Assembly: GCA_963738205.1 (NCBI GenBank)
Contig: CAVTVQ010000006.1
Location: forward strand, 1,178,001-1,242,000
Length of the DNA stretch: 64,000 nucleotides
Direction of reading: 5' to 3'
DNA from: DATFQE01 sp963738205
GTDB taxonomy: Bacteria > Actinomycetota > Thermoleophilia > Gaiellales > Gaiellaceae
In this document: positions 53,838 to 62,810 of the stretch, piece by piece
Layout of the letters: each line of letters begins with the position of its first letter
Numbering within the stretch: position 1 is the first letter of the stretch
Program-made: the position numbers and the translations under genes
Notes under the pieces: model-generated
Told to the model about the DNA's origin: nothing
Databases searched by the model: none
What the model saw: the letters and a program-made list of their open reading frames with translations, nothing else

Positions 53838-54383
53838 CTAAGGGTCGCCCCGCAGCCGCGACCAGATGCCGAAGTCGCCGCGGATGTCCTCCTTGAACCA
53901 GTACGACCGCAGCACGCCCTCGCGGACGTAGCCCGACCGTTCCGCGACTCGCTCCGACGCCGGGTTCGTCACGTCGATCCAGAGCTCGATTCGCTCCATG
54001 GCGAGCTCCGAGAACCCCCAGTCGGTCAGCAGCCGGAGCGTCCGCCGCGCGACGCCGCGGCCCCGCGCGGCCGGGCCGACGACGTAACCGATCTCACACT
54101 GTCGTCCGTCCCAGTCGATCCCGACGAGCATTCCCAGGCCCAGGAACGCACCGTCGTGGGCCTCGATCGCAAAGCCTGCGCGAGTGCCGTCGCGCCAGCC
54201 TTGCTCGTAGCGGGCGAGCCAGCTCGTTGCGAAGCCCGGCGGCGGCTCGCTCGGCACGCGGGTGTACGTGCGAACGTCCTCGTCCTCCAGCAAGGCGGCG
54301 ATTCCGGGCCCGTGGCGCGGCCCGACGGGGACGAGCCGAATCGCCTCGTCCGCCAGCGGCTCCTCGGGCGGCTGGAGACTCAT
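53838..54383 (-). CDS. GNAT acetyltransferase (RimJ/RimL-like)
   Basis: A 181-residue N-acetyltransferase: IRLVPVGPRHGPGIAALLED at the N-terminus, CEIGYVVGPAARGRGVARRT (acetyl-CoA pyrophosphate loop) and ELWIDVTNPASERVAERSGY (V-like strand with the Asn seen in RimJ-like enzymes). It probably modifies an amine or a protein N-terminus. It is divergent from the next gene across 18 bases with a shared palindromic -10 box. Confidence 0.88.
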   Translation of the reverse strand: MSLQPPEEPLADEAIRLVPVGPRHGPGIAALLEDEDVRTYTRVPSEPPPGFATSWLARYEQGWRDGTRAGFAIEAHDGAFLGLGMLVGIDWDGRQCEIGYVVGPAARGRGVARRTLRLLTDWGFSELAMERIELWIDVTNPASERVAERSGYVREGVLRSYWFKEDIRGDFGIWSRLRGDP

Positions 54384-54401
54384 GGTCGTAGGATCCTAGG
54401 C
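54384..54401. promoter_or_regulatory. 18-bp bidirectional promoter with palindromic -10 box
   Basis: The whole space between an ATG and a GTG contains TAGGATCCTA (54389-54398), a perfect palindrome that reads TAGGAT on both strands. On the plus strand it lies seven bases before the GTG, and on the minus strand nine bases before the ATG. One -10 element thus appears to serve two leaderless genes. Confidence 0.6.
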
Positions 54402-54881
54402 GTGAGCTTCGACGACTGGATGCTCGCGCTCCACGTGCTCAGCTCCTTCGCACTCGTCGCCGGGATCGTCTTCTTCTGGGTGCTAATCATCGCTGTGCGC
54501 CGAGCCGACACGCCCGACGGCACCCTTAGCATCGGGCCGTTCACGAAGGTGGCCGGCGCCGCGATCGGCCTCGGCATGGGCGGCACGATCATCTTCGGAA
54601 TCTGGCTCGCGTTCTCGGTCGGCGGCTACGACATCTGGGACGGCTGGATCGTCGCCGCGCTCGTGCTGTGGCTCGTCGCCGCCGCGCTCGGCCGCCGCGC
54701 CGACACTGCCTACAGGGCGAGCGTGAAGAGGGCCCAGGAGCTCGCGGCGGCCGGCCAGCCGGGGCCCAATCAGGAGCTGGTTGCCCTCAACCGGAACTCC
54801 GAGGGCGTCGTCGTCCAGGCCCTGATCTCGATCGTCGTCCTGCTGATCCTCGTCGACATGATCTGGAAGCCGGGGGCATGA
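54402..54881 (+). CDS. DUF2269-like membrane protein
   Basis: A 159-residue protein with four helices, opening DDWMLALHVLSSFALVAGIV as in DUF2269-like small membrane proteins. Helix 2 contains GAAIGLGMGGTIIFGIWLAF, and the last helix is VVVQALISIVVLLILVDMIW. Function unknown. GTG 54402 is leaderless. The next gene overlaps its stop (ATGA) and encodes a similar four-helix protein, so the two probably form a heterodimer. Confidence 0.75.
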   Translation: MSFDDWMLALHVLSSFALVAGIVFFWVLIIAVRRADTPDGTLSIGPFTKVAGAAIGLGMGGTIIFGIWLAFSVGGYDIWDGWIVAALVLWLVAAALGRRADTAYRASVKRAQELAAAGQPGPNQELVALNRNSEGVVVQALISIVVLLILVDMIWKPGA

Positions 54882-55345
54882 TCGGCTTGCTGGCAGTGGT
54901 CCGGCCCGACGACCAGAACATCCGGCTGTTCGTCCACGTGCTCGGCGCGATGATCCTCGTCGGCGGGCTCCTGTCTGCGGCAGGCCTGCTCGGCTTCAGC
55001 CGCGGCGACGTGCGCTACCTCCGGCTCGGCTACTGGACGCTCCTCGCCGTCGCGCTGCCCGGGTGGATCGTGATGCGCATCGGCGCGCAGTTGATCTACA
55101 CGGAGGAGGGCTGGGACAAGCTTCCAGACACGATCGACGAGCCGGCGTGGCTCGGCATCGGCTACCTGGTTGCCGATCTCGGAGCGCTGATCCTGCTCGT
55201 CTCGCTCGTCGTCGGCGGCATCGGCGTCTACCGGTTGCGCGAGGGGAAGGGCGCCGGCCTGCTCAGGGCCACGCTCGTGCTCTCGATCGTCATGCTCGCG
55301 GCCTACCTGGTCGCCGTCTGGGCGATGTCCGGCAAGCCCTCCTAG
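54878..55345 (+). CDS. DUF2269-like membrane protein, partner of the preceding gene
   Basis: A 155-residue protein with four helices: NIRLFVHVLGAMILVGGLLS, then YLRLGYWTLLAVALPGWIVM, YLVADLGALILLVSLVVGGI and a C-terminal helix ending WAMSGKPS. The His in helix 1 and layout are like the upstream protein. Overlap ATGA couples translation. Its TAG shares CTAG with the convergent DUF899 gene. Confidence 0.72.
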   Translation: MIGLLAVVRPDDQNIRLFVHVLGAMILVGGLLSAAGLLGFSRGDVRYLRLGYWTLLAVALPGWIVMRIGAQLIYTEEGWDKLPDTIDEPAWLGIGYLVADLGALILLVSLVVGGIGVYRLREGKGAGLLRATLVLSIVMLAAYLVAVWAMSGKPS

Positions 55346-56106
55346 TACTCGTCGCTTCGCCGGATCCAGAACTCCGCCGGACTGCCCTCGTTCCGGCCCT
55401 GCGGCGCCCGGTCGAGCAGCGGGTAGAAGCCGAGCATGATCTCAACGCCGCGCGCATACGCGGAGTACGTGTGGTAGACGACGCCGTCCTGGAGCGCGAA
55501 TGCGCTCAGTCCCGGTGCTTCGGTCAGGTAGCCGGCGACGTCGGTGCCCGTCGCGTCGGCCAGCTCTCCGAGCACGGTGTCCGGGCCTGCCTGCAGCATC
55601 GGCGTCGGGTCGAACGGGCGGTAGTTGTACTCGACCTCGCCGCCCGCCCCTTCCCCGCTGAACGAGGCGCCGAAGTCGGCGTTGAAGTCGCTGCCGAGCG
55701 AGGACACCCAGGGGAAGCTCCAGCCCATCCGGCGCTTGTAGGCGTCGAGCTTCGCCAGCGGCGCGCGTGATGCGCACCGGAACGTGACGTCGCGCGCGGC
55801 GAGATGGACGACCGAACCGTCGAAGGTGTCGGCCCCGGCCGAGCAGGTCGGGCAGCCCGCCTCGTAGGACGGGCCGAACATGAAGTGGTAGACGAGCAGC
55901 TGCGAGCGCCCGTCGAAGAGCTCGGCCAGCGTCTTCATCCCGTCGCCGGTCTCGAACCGGTACTCCTTCTCGACTGCCACCCATGGCAGCCGCCGGCGCT
56001 GCTCGGCGAGCTCGTCGCTGCGGCGGGTCAGCTCCTTCTCGCGCTCGAGCAGGGCCCGCCGGGCCTCGAGCCACTCGTCCCGTGTTCCGACCTCGTGCTC
56101 GGTCAT
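55342..56106 (-). CDS. DUF899 thioredoxin-like protein
   Basis: A 254-residue protein of the DUF899 family: YRFETGDGMKTLAELFDGRS, QLLVYHFMFGPSYEAGCPTC (the conserved Cys pair) and MGWSFPWVSSLGSDFNADFG. The fold is thioredoxin-like and the family is common in actinobacteria; the reaction is unknown. I chose ATG 56106 because AGGAGGTG lies seven bases upstream. It shares CTAG at its stop with the gene at 54878. Confidence 0.88.
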   Translation of the reverse strand: MTEHEVGTRDEWLEARRALLEREKELTRRSDELAEQRRRLPWVAVEKEYRFETGDGMKTLAELFDGRSQLLVYHFMFGPSYEAGCPTCSAGADTFDGSVVHLAARDVTFRCASRAPLAKLDAYKRRMGWSFPWVSSLGSDFNADFGASFSGEGAGGEVEYNYRPFDPTPMLQAGPDTVLGELADATGTDVAGYLTEAPGLSAFALQDGVVYHTYSAYARGVEIMLGFYPLLDRAPQGRNEGSPAEFWIRRSDEY

Positions 56107-56243
56107 CGACTGCACCTCCTGGGGTCGAGAGTGAGGGCCGGAGCCGCGCGACGAGCTCATCGCTCTTCCGGCTCCTGCCCCTGAAGATAGGTGAAGACCG
56201 CGGGCACCCGCCGGTGATCCGTCTCCGACGGTGGCAGCGCCGC

Positions 56244-56432
56244 AGCCTGGCCGATCTCAGCGAGCACGAGGTCGCGCTCGCCGTCGGACGAGGCCTTGCA
56301 AACGCGGAAATCGCTGGCGAACTGCACATGAGTATCGCTACGGTCAAGGCGCACGTCTCCTGGCTCCTGACCAAGCTGGGAGTCGACAACCGCGTGCAGA
56401 TCGCACTGCTCGTCCAGGAGGCGCAGCGATGA
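56244..56432 (+). pseudogene. LuxR-type helix-turn-helix remnant of a response regulator
   Basis: The translation LSEHEVALAVGRGLANAEIA followed by GELHMSIATVKAHVSWLLTK and LGVDNRVQIALLVQEAQR is an almost complete LuxR DNA-binding domain. No receiver domain and no plausible start precede it, and the first helix is shorter than usual (LSEHEVAL for LSEREREVL). It lies just before the MMPL gene, 59 bases to its ATG. It looks like what remains of a former regulator of this exporter. Confidence 0.6.
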
Positions 56433-56490
56433 GTTTTGCCCGTGCAGCGCGTCTGAATCTGAAAGCCGAAGCGACGAAGGGGCCGCCGCA

Positions 56491-58812
56491 ATGACTGAGC
56501 AAGGACACGGAACCGACAGGAATCCCGAGAACGGGCAGGACGTTGAGGCGCATATGGCCGAACGCCGCCTGGCCCATGAACGCCTCTCGACCGGTGGGCT
56601 CGCGCGCTGGATGCGCGCCTGCGCGTCCCACCCGTGGCGCGTCGTCTTCAGCTGGGTCGGCATCGTCGCCCTGCTGATCGTCCTGGTCGCGACGATCGGA
56701 GGCAGCCTGAAAGACAAGTTCGAGATTCCGGGCTCGGACACGCAGAAGGCGACCGACCTGATCGAGACCCAGTTCGCGTCCGAGCAGGGCGGTGTGCTCA
56801 ACCTCGTCTTCGCGGCGCCAGCGGGCCAGCGGCTGGATACGCCGCAGCGGAAGGCTGCCATCGAGGCGGCGATCGCGAAGCTCAAGACACAGGAGTTCAA
56901 GCCCACGAAGGACAAGGCGGGCATCGAGAGCGTCGGCGACCCCTTCGACCCGAACACCTTCTCGGACGACAAGCGCATCGCCTACGCGGAGGCGCAGTTC
57001 GACCGGGTCATCTACGACAAGGACCGCGAGGCGGTCGTCGCCGTCGAGGATTCCGTGCGCGACACCGTCACGGCTGCCGGGGTCACCGCCGAGTTCAACG
57101 GAGACGCAGAGTTCCCGCCGATCGAACAGGGAACGCAGGAGCTGCTCGGCCTGCTCGCGGCGCTGATCATCCTGATCGTCGTCTTCCGCACGTTCGTGGC
57201 GACGATGATCCCGATCGCGCTCGCGTTGACGGCGCTCGCGACCGCGTTCCTCCTCCTCTTCATCCTCGCCGGCCTGACCGACATCAACACGATCACGCCG
57301 CTGCTCGTGTCGATGATCGGCCTCGGCGTCGGCATCGACTACTCACTGTTCATCGTCACGCGCTTCAGGCAGTTCCTGCACGAAGGGCTGTCCCCGGTGG
57401 ACGCCGCCTCCGAAGCCGGCGCCTCCGCCGGCCGAGCCGTGCTCTTCGCGGGCGCGACCGTCGCCATCTCGGTCACGGGGCTGGCCTTCTTCGGCCTCGA
57501 CTTCGTCACCAAGCTCGGGATCGGCTCCGCGCTCGGCGTCCTGACGACCGTGCTGATCGCGAACTCGCTCCTGATCGCGGTGCTGGCCAAGCTCGGGCAC
57601 AAGGTCGACCGTCTGAAGATCCCGTTCCTGCGCCAGATCGACGACTCCGAGGCAGCCCGCGAGAAGACGCTGATCGCCCGTTGGGGCCGGTTCGTGACCG
57701 GTCACGCTAGGGCGGTCTTCATCGTCACGCTGCTCCTGGTTCTCGGCCTCGCGGCGACCTCGGGGCTCGTCCGCCTCGGTGCGTCCGACCAGGGCACCCA
57801 GCCGAAGCAGCAGACGGCTCGCCGGGCCTACGACCTGCTCGCCGAGGGCTTCGGGCCGGGCTTCAACGGCCCGATCCCCATCGTCGTCGACGTGAACGGC
57901 GACGCGCAGGCGCCGCAACGCATCTACGAGCGCGTGCGAAACCTCCCGGGCGTCGCCTCCGCCGGTGAGCCGCAGCTGAACGACAAGAAGACCGTCGCGA
58001 TCGTCTTCGTCACCCCGGACTCGGCCCCGCAGGACGAGGCGACCGGCCAGCTCGTCGATCGCTTGCGGGACGACGTCATCCCGGCCGCGATCGGCGACGG
58101 CGGCGCGGTCGCCTACGTCTCGGGCCTGACGGCAGCGTTCAAGGACATCGCCGACCGGATCATGTCCAGACTGCCGTTCTTCCTGCTCTACATCATCGGC
58201 GTGACCTTCATCGTGCTCGCGATGGCCTTCAGGTCGATCGTGATCTCGCTGACGGCGGCGGTGACCACGATCCTCTCCGCCTTCGTCGGCTTCGGCGTGC
58301 TCACCCTGGTGGTCCAGGAGGGCCATCTGCTGAGCCTGACGGGGCTTGACCGGACCGGGCCGATCGAGACCTTCGTGCCGCCGATCGCGTTCGCGATCCT
58401 GTTCGGGCTCTCGATGGACTACATGGTCTTCCTGATGAGCCGGATCAGGGAGGAGCACGTCCACGGCCTCCAGACCAAAGAGGCGGTCGAGCATGGGATC
58501 GCGGCCATCGGCCGAGTGATCGTCGCCGCGGCCCTGATCATGGGAACCGTGTTCGCCGCGTTCATCCTCACGGCCGACCGGATCTCGAAGGAGTTCGGGA
58601 TCCTGCTCGCGGTTGCGATCCTCACGGACGCCCTGATCGTGCGCATGACGCTCGTGCCGTCGTTCCTCACGCTGCTCGGCGAGAAGGCCTGGTACATCCC
58701 AGGTTGGCTCGACCGCCTGCTGCCGAACATCACCATCGAGCCGCCGCACGACCGCGACACGCCCGCGCGCGTCGGCGTCGAGCGGCCGGCCGAAGCGACC
58801 GGCTCGTCCTGA
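56491..58812 (+). CDS. MMPL-family RND transporter
   Basis: A 773-residue exporter, the close paralogue of the one at 6753: LARWMRACASHPWRVVFSWV then helix 1, extracellular domain, GLGVGIDYSLFIVTRFRQFL, the second extracellular domain, and GLSMDYMVFLMSRIREEHVH near the C-terminal helices. AAGGGG lies about eight bases before ATG. The N-terminal 20 residues differ between the two copies while the body is highly similar, so they arose by duplication. It ends 15 bases before a 13-bp hairpin. Confidence 0.93.
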   Translation: MTEQGHGTDRNPENGQDVEAHMAERRLAHERLSTGGLARWMRACASHPWRVVFSWVGIVALLIVLVATIGGSLKDKFEIPGSDTQKATDLIETQFASEQGGVLNLVFAAPAGQRLDTPQRKAAIEAAIAKLKTQEFKPTKDKAGIESVGDPFDPNTFSDDKRIAYAEAQFDRVIYDKDREAVVAVEDSVRDTVTAAGVTAEFNGDAEFPPIEQGTQELLGLLAALIILIVVFRTFVATMIPIALALTALATAFLLLFILAGLTDINTITPLLVSMIGLGVGIDYSLFIVTRFRQFLHEGLSPVDAASEAGASAGRAVLFAGATVAISVTGLAFFGLDFVTKLGIGSALGVLTTVLIANSLLIAVLAKLGHKVDRLKIPFLRQIDDSEAAREKTLIARWGRFVTGHARAVFIVTLLLVLGLAATSGLVRLGASDQGTQPKQQTARRAYDLLAEGFGPGFNGPIPIVVDVNGDAQAPQRIYERVRNLPGVASAGEPQLNDKKTVAIVFVTPDSAPQDEATGQLVDRLRDDVIPAAIGDGGAVAYVSGLTAAFKDIADRIMSRLPFFLLYIIGVTFIVLAMAFRSIVISLTAAVTTILSAFVGFGVLTLVVQEGHLLSLTGLDRTGPIETFVPPIAFAILFGLSMDYMVFLMSRIREEHVHGLQTKEAVEHGIAAIGRVIVAAALIMGTVFAAFILTADRISKEFGILLAVAILTDALIVRMTLVPSFLTLLGEKAWYIPGWLDRLLPNITIEPPHDRDTPARVGVERPAEATGSS

Positions 58813-58827
58813 GCCGCCTCTGATCGC

Positions 58828-58857
58828 GTCGATCGGCGCCCGCAGGCGCCGATCGAC
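58828..58857 (+). terminator. 13-bp perfect hairpin after the MMPL gene
   Basis: GTCGATCGGCGCC and GGCGCCGATCGAC pair perfectly around the loop CGCA, 15 bases after the MMPL stop. No T tract follows, as is common for actinobacterial terminators. It is probably the transcription end of the exporter gene. Confidence 0.65.
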
Positions 58858-58963
58858 CGACGGGCGATCGTGAGCCAACGCATACACCTGGGCTTTGCGT
58901 TCGGACGAAATCGCCTTAGGATCGAATGGCCCGTCCACCACGGCCGCGGAAGGACACGGCGTC

Positions 58964-59512
58964 ATGCAGGCAGTTGCGAACGACCCTGGGGGGGTCGCGA
59001 GGGAGACCCCTCGGCGTCAGCGTACGACTGAGGACTCCTCACCCGACGGCGCGCCGGCGGCGCCGGCCGACCGCGAGCGGCCGCTCGTCCTCGTGGTCGA
59101 CGACGAAGCCGCCATCCGTTTGCTCTGCCGCGTCAACCTGCGCCTCGAAGGCATGGACACCGCCGAGGCCGGGGACGGCGCCACGGCCCTGCGCCTCGCC
59201 CGCGAGCTCAAGCCCGACGTCATCCTCCTCGACGTGATGATGCCGGAGGTCGACGGCTGGCAGGTTGCCGAGGAGCTCGGGCGAGACGATGGCACCGGCG
59301 CTGTTCCGATTGTGTTCCTGTCCGCGAGAGCCGAGCCGGCCGACTACCTGCACGGCTACGACCTCGGCGCCGTGGGCTACGTGACGAAGCCGTTCGACCC
59401 CACGACGCTCGGCTCGATCCTCCACGACGTGCTCGTCCGCCTCCGCCGCGGCGAACGCGAAGCGCTCCGCCGCGAGCGCCTGGACGAGCTCGGCGAGCGG
59501 CGAGAGGCGTAG
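58964..59512 (+). CDS. Response regulator receiver with N-terminal extension
   Basis: A 182-residue protein with a 38-residue polar extension, then a receiver: LVLVVDDEAAIRLLCRVNLR, phospho-acceptor Asp90 in DVILLDVMMPEVDGWQV, VFLSARAE and Lys in GYVTKPFDPTTLGSIL. A basic helix closes the protein; no DNA-binding domain. GGAAGGA lies upstream of ATG 58964. The large kinase gene follows by 14 bases, so it is likely its partner. Confidence 0.88.
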   Translation: MQAVANDPGGVARETPRRQRTTEDSSPDGAPAAPADRERPLVLVVDDEAAIRLLCRVNLRLEGMDTAEAGDGATALRLARELKPDVILLDVMMPEVDGWQVAEELGRDDGTGAVPIVFLSARAEPADYLHGYDLGAVGYVTKPFDPTTLGSILHDVLVRLRRGEREALRRERLDELGERREA

Positions 59513-59526
59513 CAACGGGCCGGACG

Positions 59527-62364
59527 ATGTCTCTGGTCGCCCCGGCACCAGAGCGCCGCCTCCGAACGCGGGCACTACGCATGCTCCGTTCGCGGCCGCG
59601 TCCGCTCGCGTACACGGCGGCCGTGCTGCTGCCGCTGCTGGTCCTACCGCTCGCCGTCTTCGCCGAGCATCCGGACGAAGTGACGGCCGGGCGCCTCTAC
59701 GTCCTCGTTGTGGCCGTGGCCGCGTTCCTGGGCGGGCTCCGGCCGGCACTCGTCGCCACGGCGATCTCGTTCGCGGGGTTGACCTACTACTTCACGCCCG
59801 GCACCCAGTCGTTCGTGATCACCGACGCCGAGGACCTGGGCTCGCTGGCCGTCTTCGTCGTGACCGCGCTCGTCATCTCCGAGCTGTTCTCGCGCCGCGA
59901 GGCGGCCCAGCGCGACGCAGCTGTCGCTCGCGAGCGCGCCGAGCGCCTCCAGCAGGTGACGGCAGCGCTCGTCGAGGCCCACACCACGCAGGAGGTTCTC
60001 GACATCGTCCTCGAGCAGGGAATCGCCGCGACGAGTGCCTACCGCGGCGCCGTCGCCCTCGCGTCCCCCGACGGCGAGACCCTCGAGATCAAGGCTTGGC
60101 ACAACTACCCGTCGTCGATGATTCGCGACTTCAGCCGCATGCCGATCGCGGCCGAGCTGCCGCACACGGATGTCGCACGCTTCGGGAGGCCGCTGTTCCT
60201 GGGCTCCCGAGCCGAGCGAGACAGGCGCTATCCGGCGCTCGCGGATCGACGCGAGGAAACCCATGCGTCGGCGGCCCTCCCGCTCAACGGCAGGACCGGG
60301 ACGCTCGGGACGATCGTCCTCAGCTTCGCCGCAAACAGGTCGTTCGCGCAGGAGGAGCGTGAGCTGCTCGAGACGATCGGCCGCCAGTGCGCGCAGGCGC
60401 TCGAGCGGGCCCAGCTGCTCGAGAAGGAGGGCGAAGCGCGCCGCGAGCTCGCACTGCAGAAGGCGATCCTGGAAGCCGAGGGCGAGGCGTCCGACGACGG
60501 GATCCTGCTCGTCTCCCCGGAGGGCCGCATGCTGTCGTTCAACCGCCGCTTCGTCGACCTTTGGGACATGCCGCCCGACGTCGTCGCCGGCAGCTCGGAC
60601 GCCGAGGCCTTCGGCGCGATCGAGTCCAAGCTCGCGGAGCCGCAGGAGTTCTACGACCGGGTCGCGCATATCTCCGCGAACCCCGATGAGGAGAGCCGCG
60701 AGGAGATCGACCTCATCGACGGCCGCATCCTCGAGCGCTACAGCGCGCCGGTCCGCAGCCCCGGGGGCGAGCTGTACGGGCGCGTCTGGTACTTCCGCGA
60801 CATCACCGAGCTCCGGCGCGGCCAGGAGATCGCGAGCGTGCTCGCCGCAGCCAGCGACCTGCTGGCCTCGACGACCGAGGTCGAGGTCGTCCTCCAGCTC
60901 GTCACGCGCCTGCCGGTCCCCAGGCTCCTCGGCGTCTGCACCCTCTACCTCCTCGACGAGACGGCCATGCCCCGCCTGGCCGCCGTAGCGCACTGGGATC
61001 CCGACCAGGAAGAGGCCGTTCGCGCGCTGCACCGGAGCGGCCCGGTCGGCGAGGACAGCCCGATCGCGCGCGTCCTCAGGACGAAGGAGAAGGTGCTGCT
61101 GCCGGCGGTCGACGGCGAGACGTTGTGGCCGAGCGACGACGATGTCTGGCTGCGGGGGCCGTCTGCAAGCCCGAGGGCGCTGATCGTCCCGCTCGTCGCC
61201 CACGGGCTGACCTACGGCGTGCTCGGCGTCGCCACGTCGCCCCGCCGGACGGAGCTCACGCCGCAGAAGCAGGAGTTCGCCGAGGAGTTCGCCAGACGCA
61301 TCGCGATCGCGCTCGACAACGCACGCTTGTACGCCGAGAGCGAGCGGCGCGGCGACGCGGCCCGCTCGTTGGAGCACGTCGGCGACGGCGTCGTCCTCCT
61401 CGACGGCGACGAGCGGCTGCGCTACTGGAACCCGGCCGCCGCCGACCTCCTGCGGCTGAACGGCGACAGCCTCGGCCGTCCCATGACCGAGGCGTTCGCC
61501 GGCTGGAGCGAGCTCGTGCAGCATCTCGGCGGCGGAGGCGGCGACACGCGAACGCTGCCGCTGCAGCTCGAAGGCGCAGAGCGGTGGATCTCGATCTCCG
61601 CCGTCCGGTTCGCGGACGGCTCCGTCTACGCGCTCCGGGACGTCACCGCCGAGCGCACCCTGGAAGGGATGCGGGCGGACTTCGTCTCGACGGCCTCACA
61701 CGAGCTCAGAACGCCGCTCACCGCGGTGTACGGCGCAGCGCGGACGCTACTCCGCGAGGACGTACCGCTCAGCGACGCGCACCAGCGCGCGTTCCTGACC
61801 ATGATCGCCGGCGAATCGGAACGGCTGGCGCGGATCGTCAACGACATCCTGCTCGCGAGCTCGCTCGACGCGAACAGGATCGAGATCGAGACGGAGCGCT
61901 GCGACGTCGCCGAACTGGTCGCGGGCGTCGTGTCGTCGGCGCGGATGAGGCTCCCGGACGGGCTGACGCTCACCGAAGCGGCGCCCAACGGGTCGCTGTC
62001 GGTGGAGTGCGACGCCGAGCGGGTTCGTCAGGTGCTGGTCAACCTCGTCGACAACGCGATCAAGTACTCGCCGGACGGCGGGGAGATCGAGGTCGCGTTC
62101 GGCCGGGAGGGCGACGTCGTGCGGTTCGAGGTGCGCGACCGCGGGCTCGGCGTCCCGGCCGCCGAGCGCGAGCGGATCTTCGACAAGTTCCTGCGCCTCG
62201 ACCCGAACCAGCGGCGCGGCATCGGTGGGACCGGGCTCGGCCTCTACATCTGCCGCGAGCTAGCGCGGCGGATGGGCGGGCGGATCTGGGTGGACGGGCG
62301 CGTGGGCGGCGGGTCGGCCTTCTACCTCGAGCTGCCGGCCAGCTCCTCGTCGCCGTCGACGTAG
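59527..62364 (+). CDS. Large PAS/GAF sensor histidine kinase
   Basis: A 945-residue kinase: a KdpD-like four-helix membrane region (about 28-125, including LVVAVAAFLGGLRPALVATA), GAF (about 145-290), PAS (about 315-430, SDDGILLVSPEGRMLSFNRR), GAF (about 445-600), PAS (about 610-690, VGDGVVLLDGDERLRYWNPA), HisKA with His725 in SHELRTPLTAVYGAARTL, and an ATPase domain with NLVDNAIKYSPDGGEIEV and GLGLYICRELARRMGG. It senses both membrane and soluble signals. The last 43 bases overlap the convergent SnoaL-like gene. Confidence 0.93.
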   Translation: MSLVAPAPERRLRTRALRMLRSRPRPLAYTAAVLLPLLVLPLAVFAEHPDEVTAGRLYVLVVAVAAFLGGLRPALVATAISFAGLTYYFTPGTQSFVITDAEDLGSLAVFVVTALVISELFSRREAAQRDAAVARERAERLQQVTAALVEAHTTQEVLDIVLEQGIAATSAYRGAVALASPDGETLEIKAWHNYPSSMIRDFSRMPIAAELPHTDVARFGRPLFLGSRAERDRRYPALADRREETHASAALPLNGRTGTLGTIVLSFAANRSFAQEERELLETIGRQCAQALERAQLLEKEGEARRELALQKAILEAEGEASDDGILLVSPEGRMLSFNRRFVDLWDMPPDVVAGSSDAEAFGAIESKLAEPQEFYDRVAHISANPDEESREEIDLIDGRILERYSAPVRSPGGELYGRVWYFRDITELRRGQEIASVLAAASDLLASTTEVEVVLQLVTRLPVPRLLGVCTLYLLDETAMPRLAAVAHWDPDQEEAVRALHRSGPVGEDSPIARVLRTKEKVLLPAVDGETLWPSDDDVWLRGPSASPRALIVPLVAHGLTYGVLGVATSPRRTELTPQKQEFAEEFARRIAIALDNARLYAESERRGDAARSLEHVGDGVVLLDGDERLRYWNPAAADLLRLNGDSLGRPMTEAFAGWSELVQHLGGGGGDTRTLPLQLEGAERWISISAVRFADGSVYALRDVTAERTLEGMRADFVSTASHELRTPLTAVYGAARTLLREDVPLSDAHQRAFLTMIAGESERLARIVNDILLASSLDANRIEIETERCDVAELVAGVVSSARMRLPDGLTLTEAAPNGSLSVECDAERVRQVLVNLVDNAIKYSPDGGEIEVAFGREGDVVRFEVRDRGLGVPAAERERIFDKFLRLDPNQRRGIGGTGLGLYICRELARRMGGRIWVDGRVGGGSAFYLELPASSSSPST

Positions 62365-62792
62365 ACGCGCTCGCCGTCGAAGAGCCGTTGCTCGCGGTTC
62401 CACGGGAAGAAGATCACGACGCGGAACTCGACCGGCTCGCCGGACGGGGCCCGGCCGAGCCACTCGGCCTGGTGCGTGCCGGTGACCTCGGCTTCCTCGC
62501 AGACGCCCTGCGGCCCGATCACGATGTTCGTCAGGTCGAACTTGATGTCCGGGAACGCGGTGAGCAGCTCGGTGTAGAAGCGGGCCGCCCCCTCGTGGCC
62601 CTCCCAGCGGTGGCCGGTCTGGACCAGCTCGTAGACGCATTCCTCGGTGAGCGTGGAGATCAGGCCGGGCAGGTCGCGCTCGTCCTCGGCGATCGAATGC
62701 CGCTTCCACAGCTCTCGGATCTGGTCGTACTCGTCCGCGTCGAGGTCGCGCCGGAGCAGCTCGACGACCGTGTCGTGATTGATCGCAGCCAT
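62322..62792 (-). CDS. SnoaL-like (NTF2-fold) protein
   Basis: A 156-residue protein of the SnoaL/ester-cyclase-like NTF2 fold: DQIRELWKRHSIAEDERDLP, then GHRWEGHEGAARFYTELLTA and FPDIKFDLTNIVIG, a family pattern (GhegI..fy..l...fPd). It probably binds a small polyketide-like or steroid ligand; enzymatic role unknown. The ATG is leaderless (TATTGT six bases upstream). It overlaps the 3' end of the large kinase gene and is divergent from the GNAT gene by 18 bases. Confidence 0.8.
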   Translation of the reverse strand: MAAINHDTVVELLRRDLDADEYDQIRELWKRHSIAEDERDLPGLISTLTEECVYELVQTGHRWEGHEGAARFYTELLTAFPDIKFDLTNIVIGPQGVCEEAEVTGTHQAEWLGRAPSGEPVEFRVVIFFPWNREQRLFDGERVYVDGDEELAGSSR

Positions 62793-62810
62793 GGGGCGAC
62801 AATAGCGGGC
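62793..62810. promoter_or_regulatory. 18-bp bidirectional leaderless promoter
   Basis: Only 18 bases separate two divergent ATG codons. On the minus strand TATTGT lies six bases before the SnoaL-like ATG. On the plus strand GACAAT lies seven bases before the GNAT ATG. The two -10 boxes overlap in the same few bases. Confidence 0.5.

Noticed and set aside
57343..58965. A 540-codon minus-strand frame opposite the second MMPL gene
   Set aside because: Same kind of mirror frame; the similar frame opposite the first MMPL copy only reflects the gene duplication.
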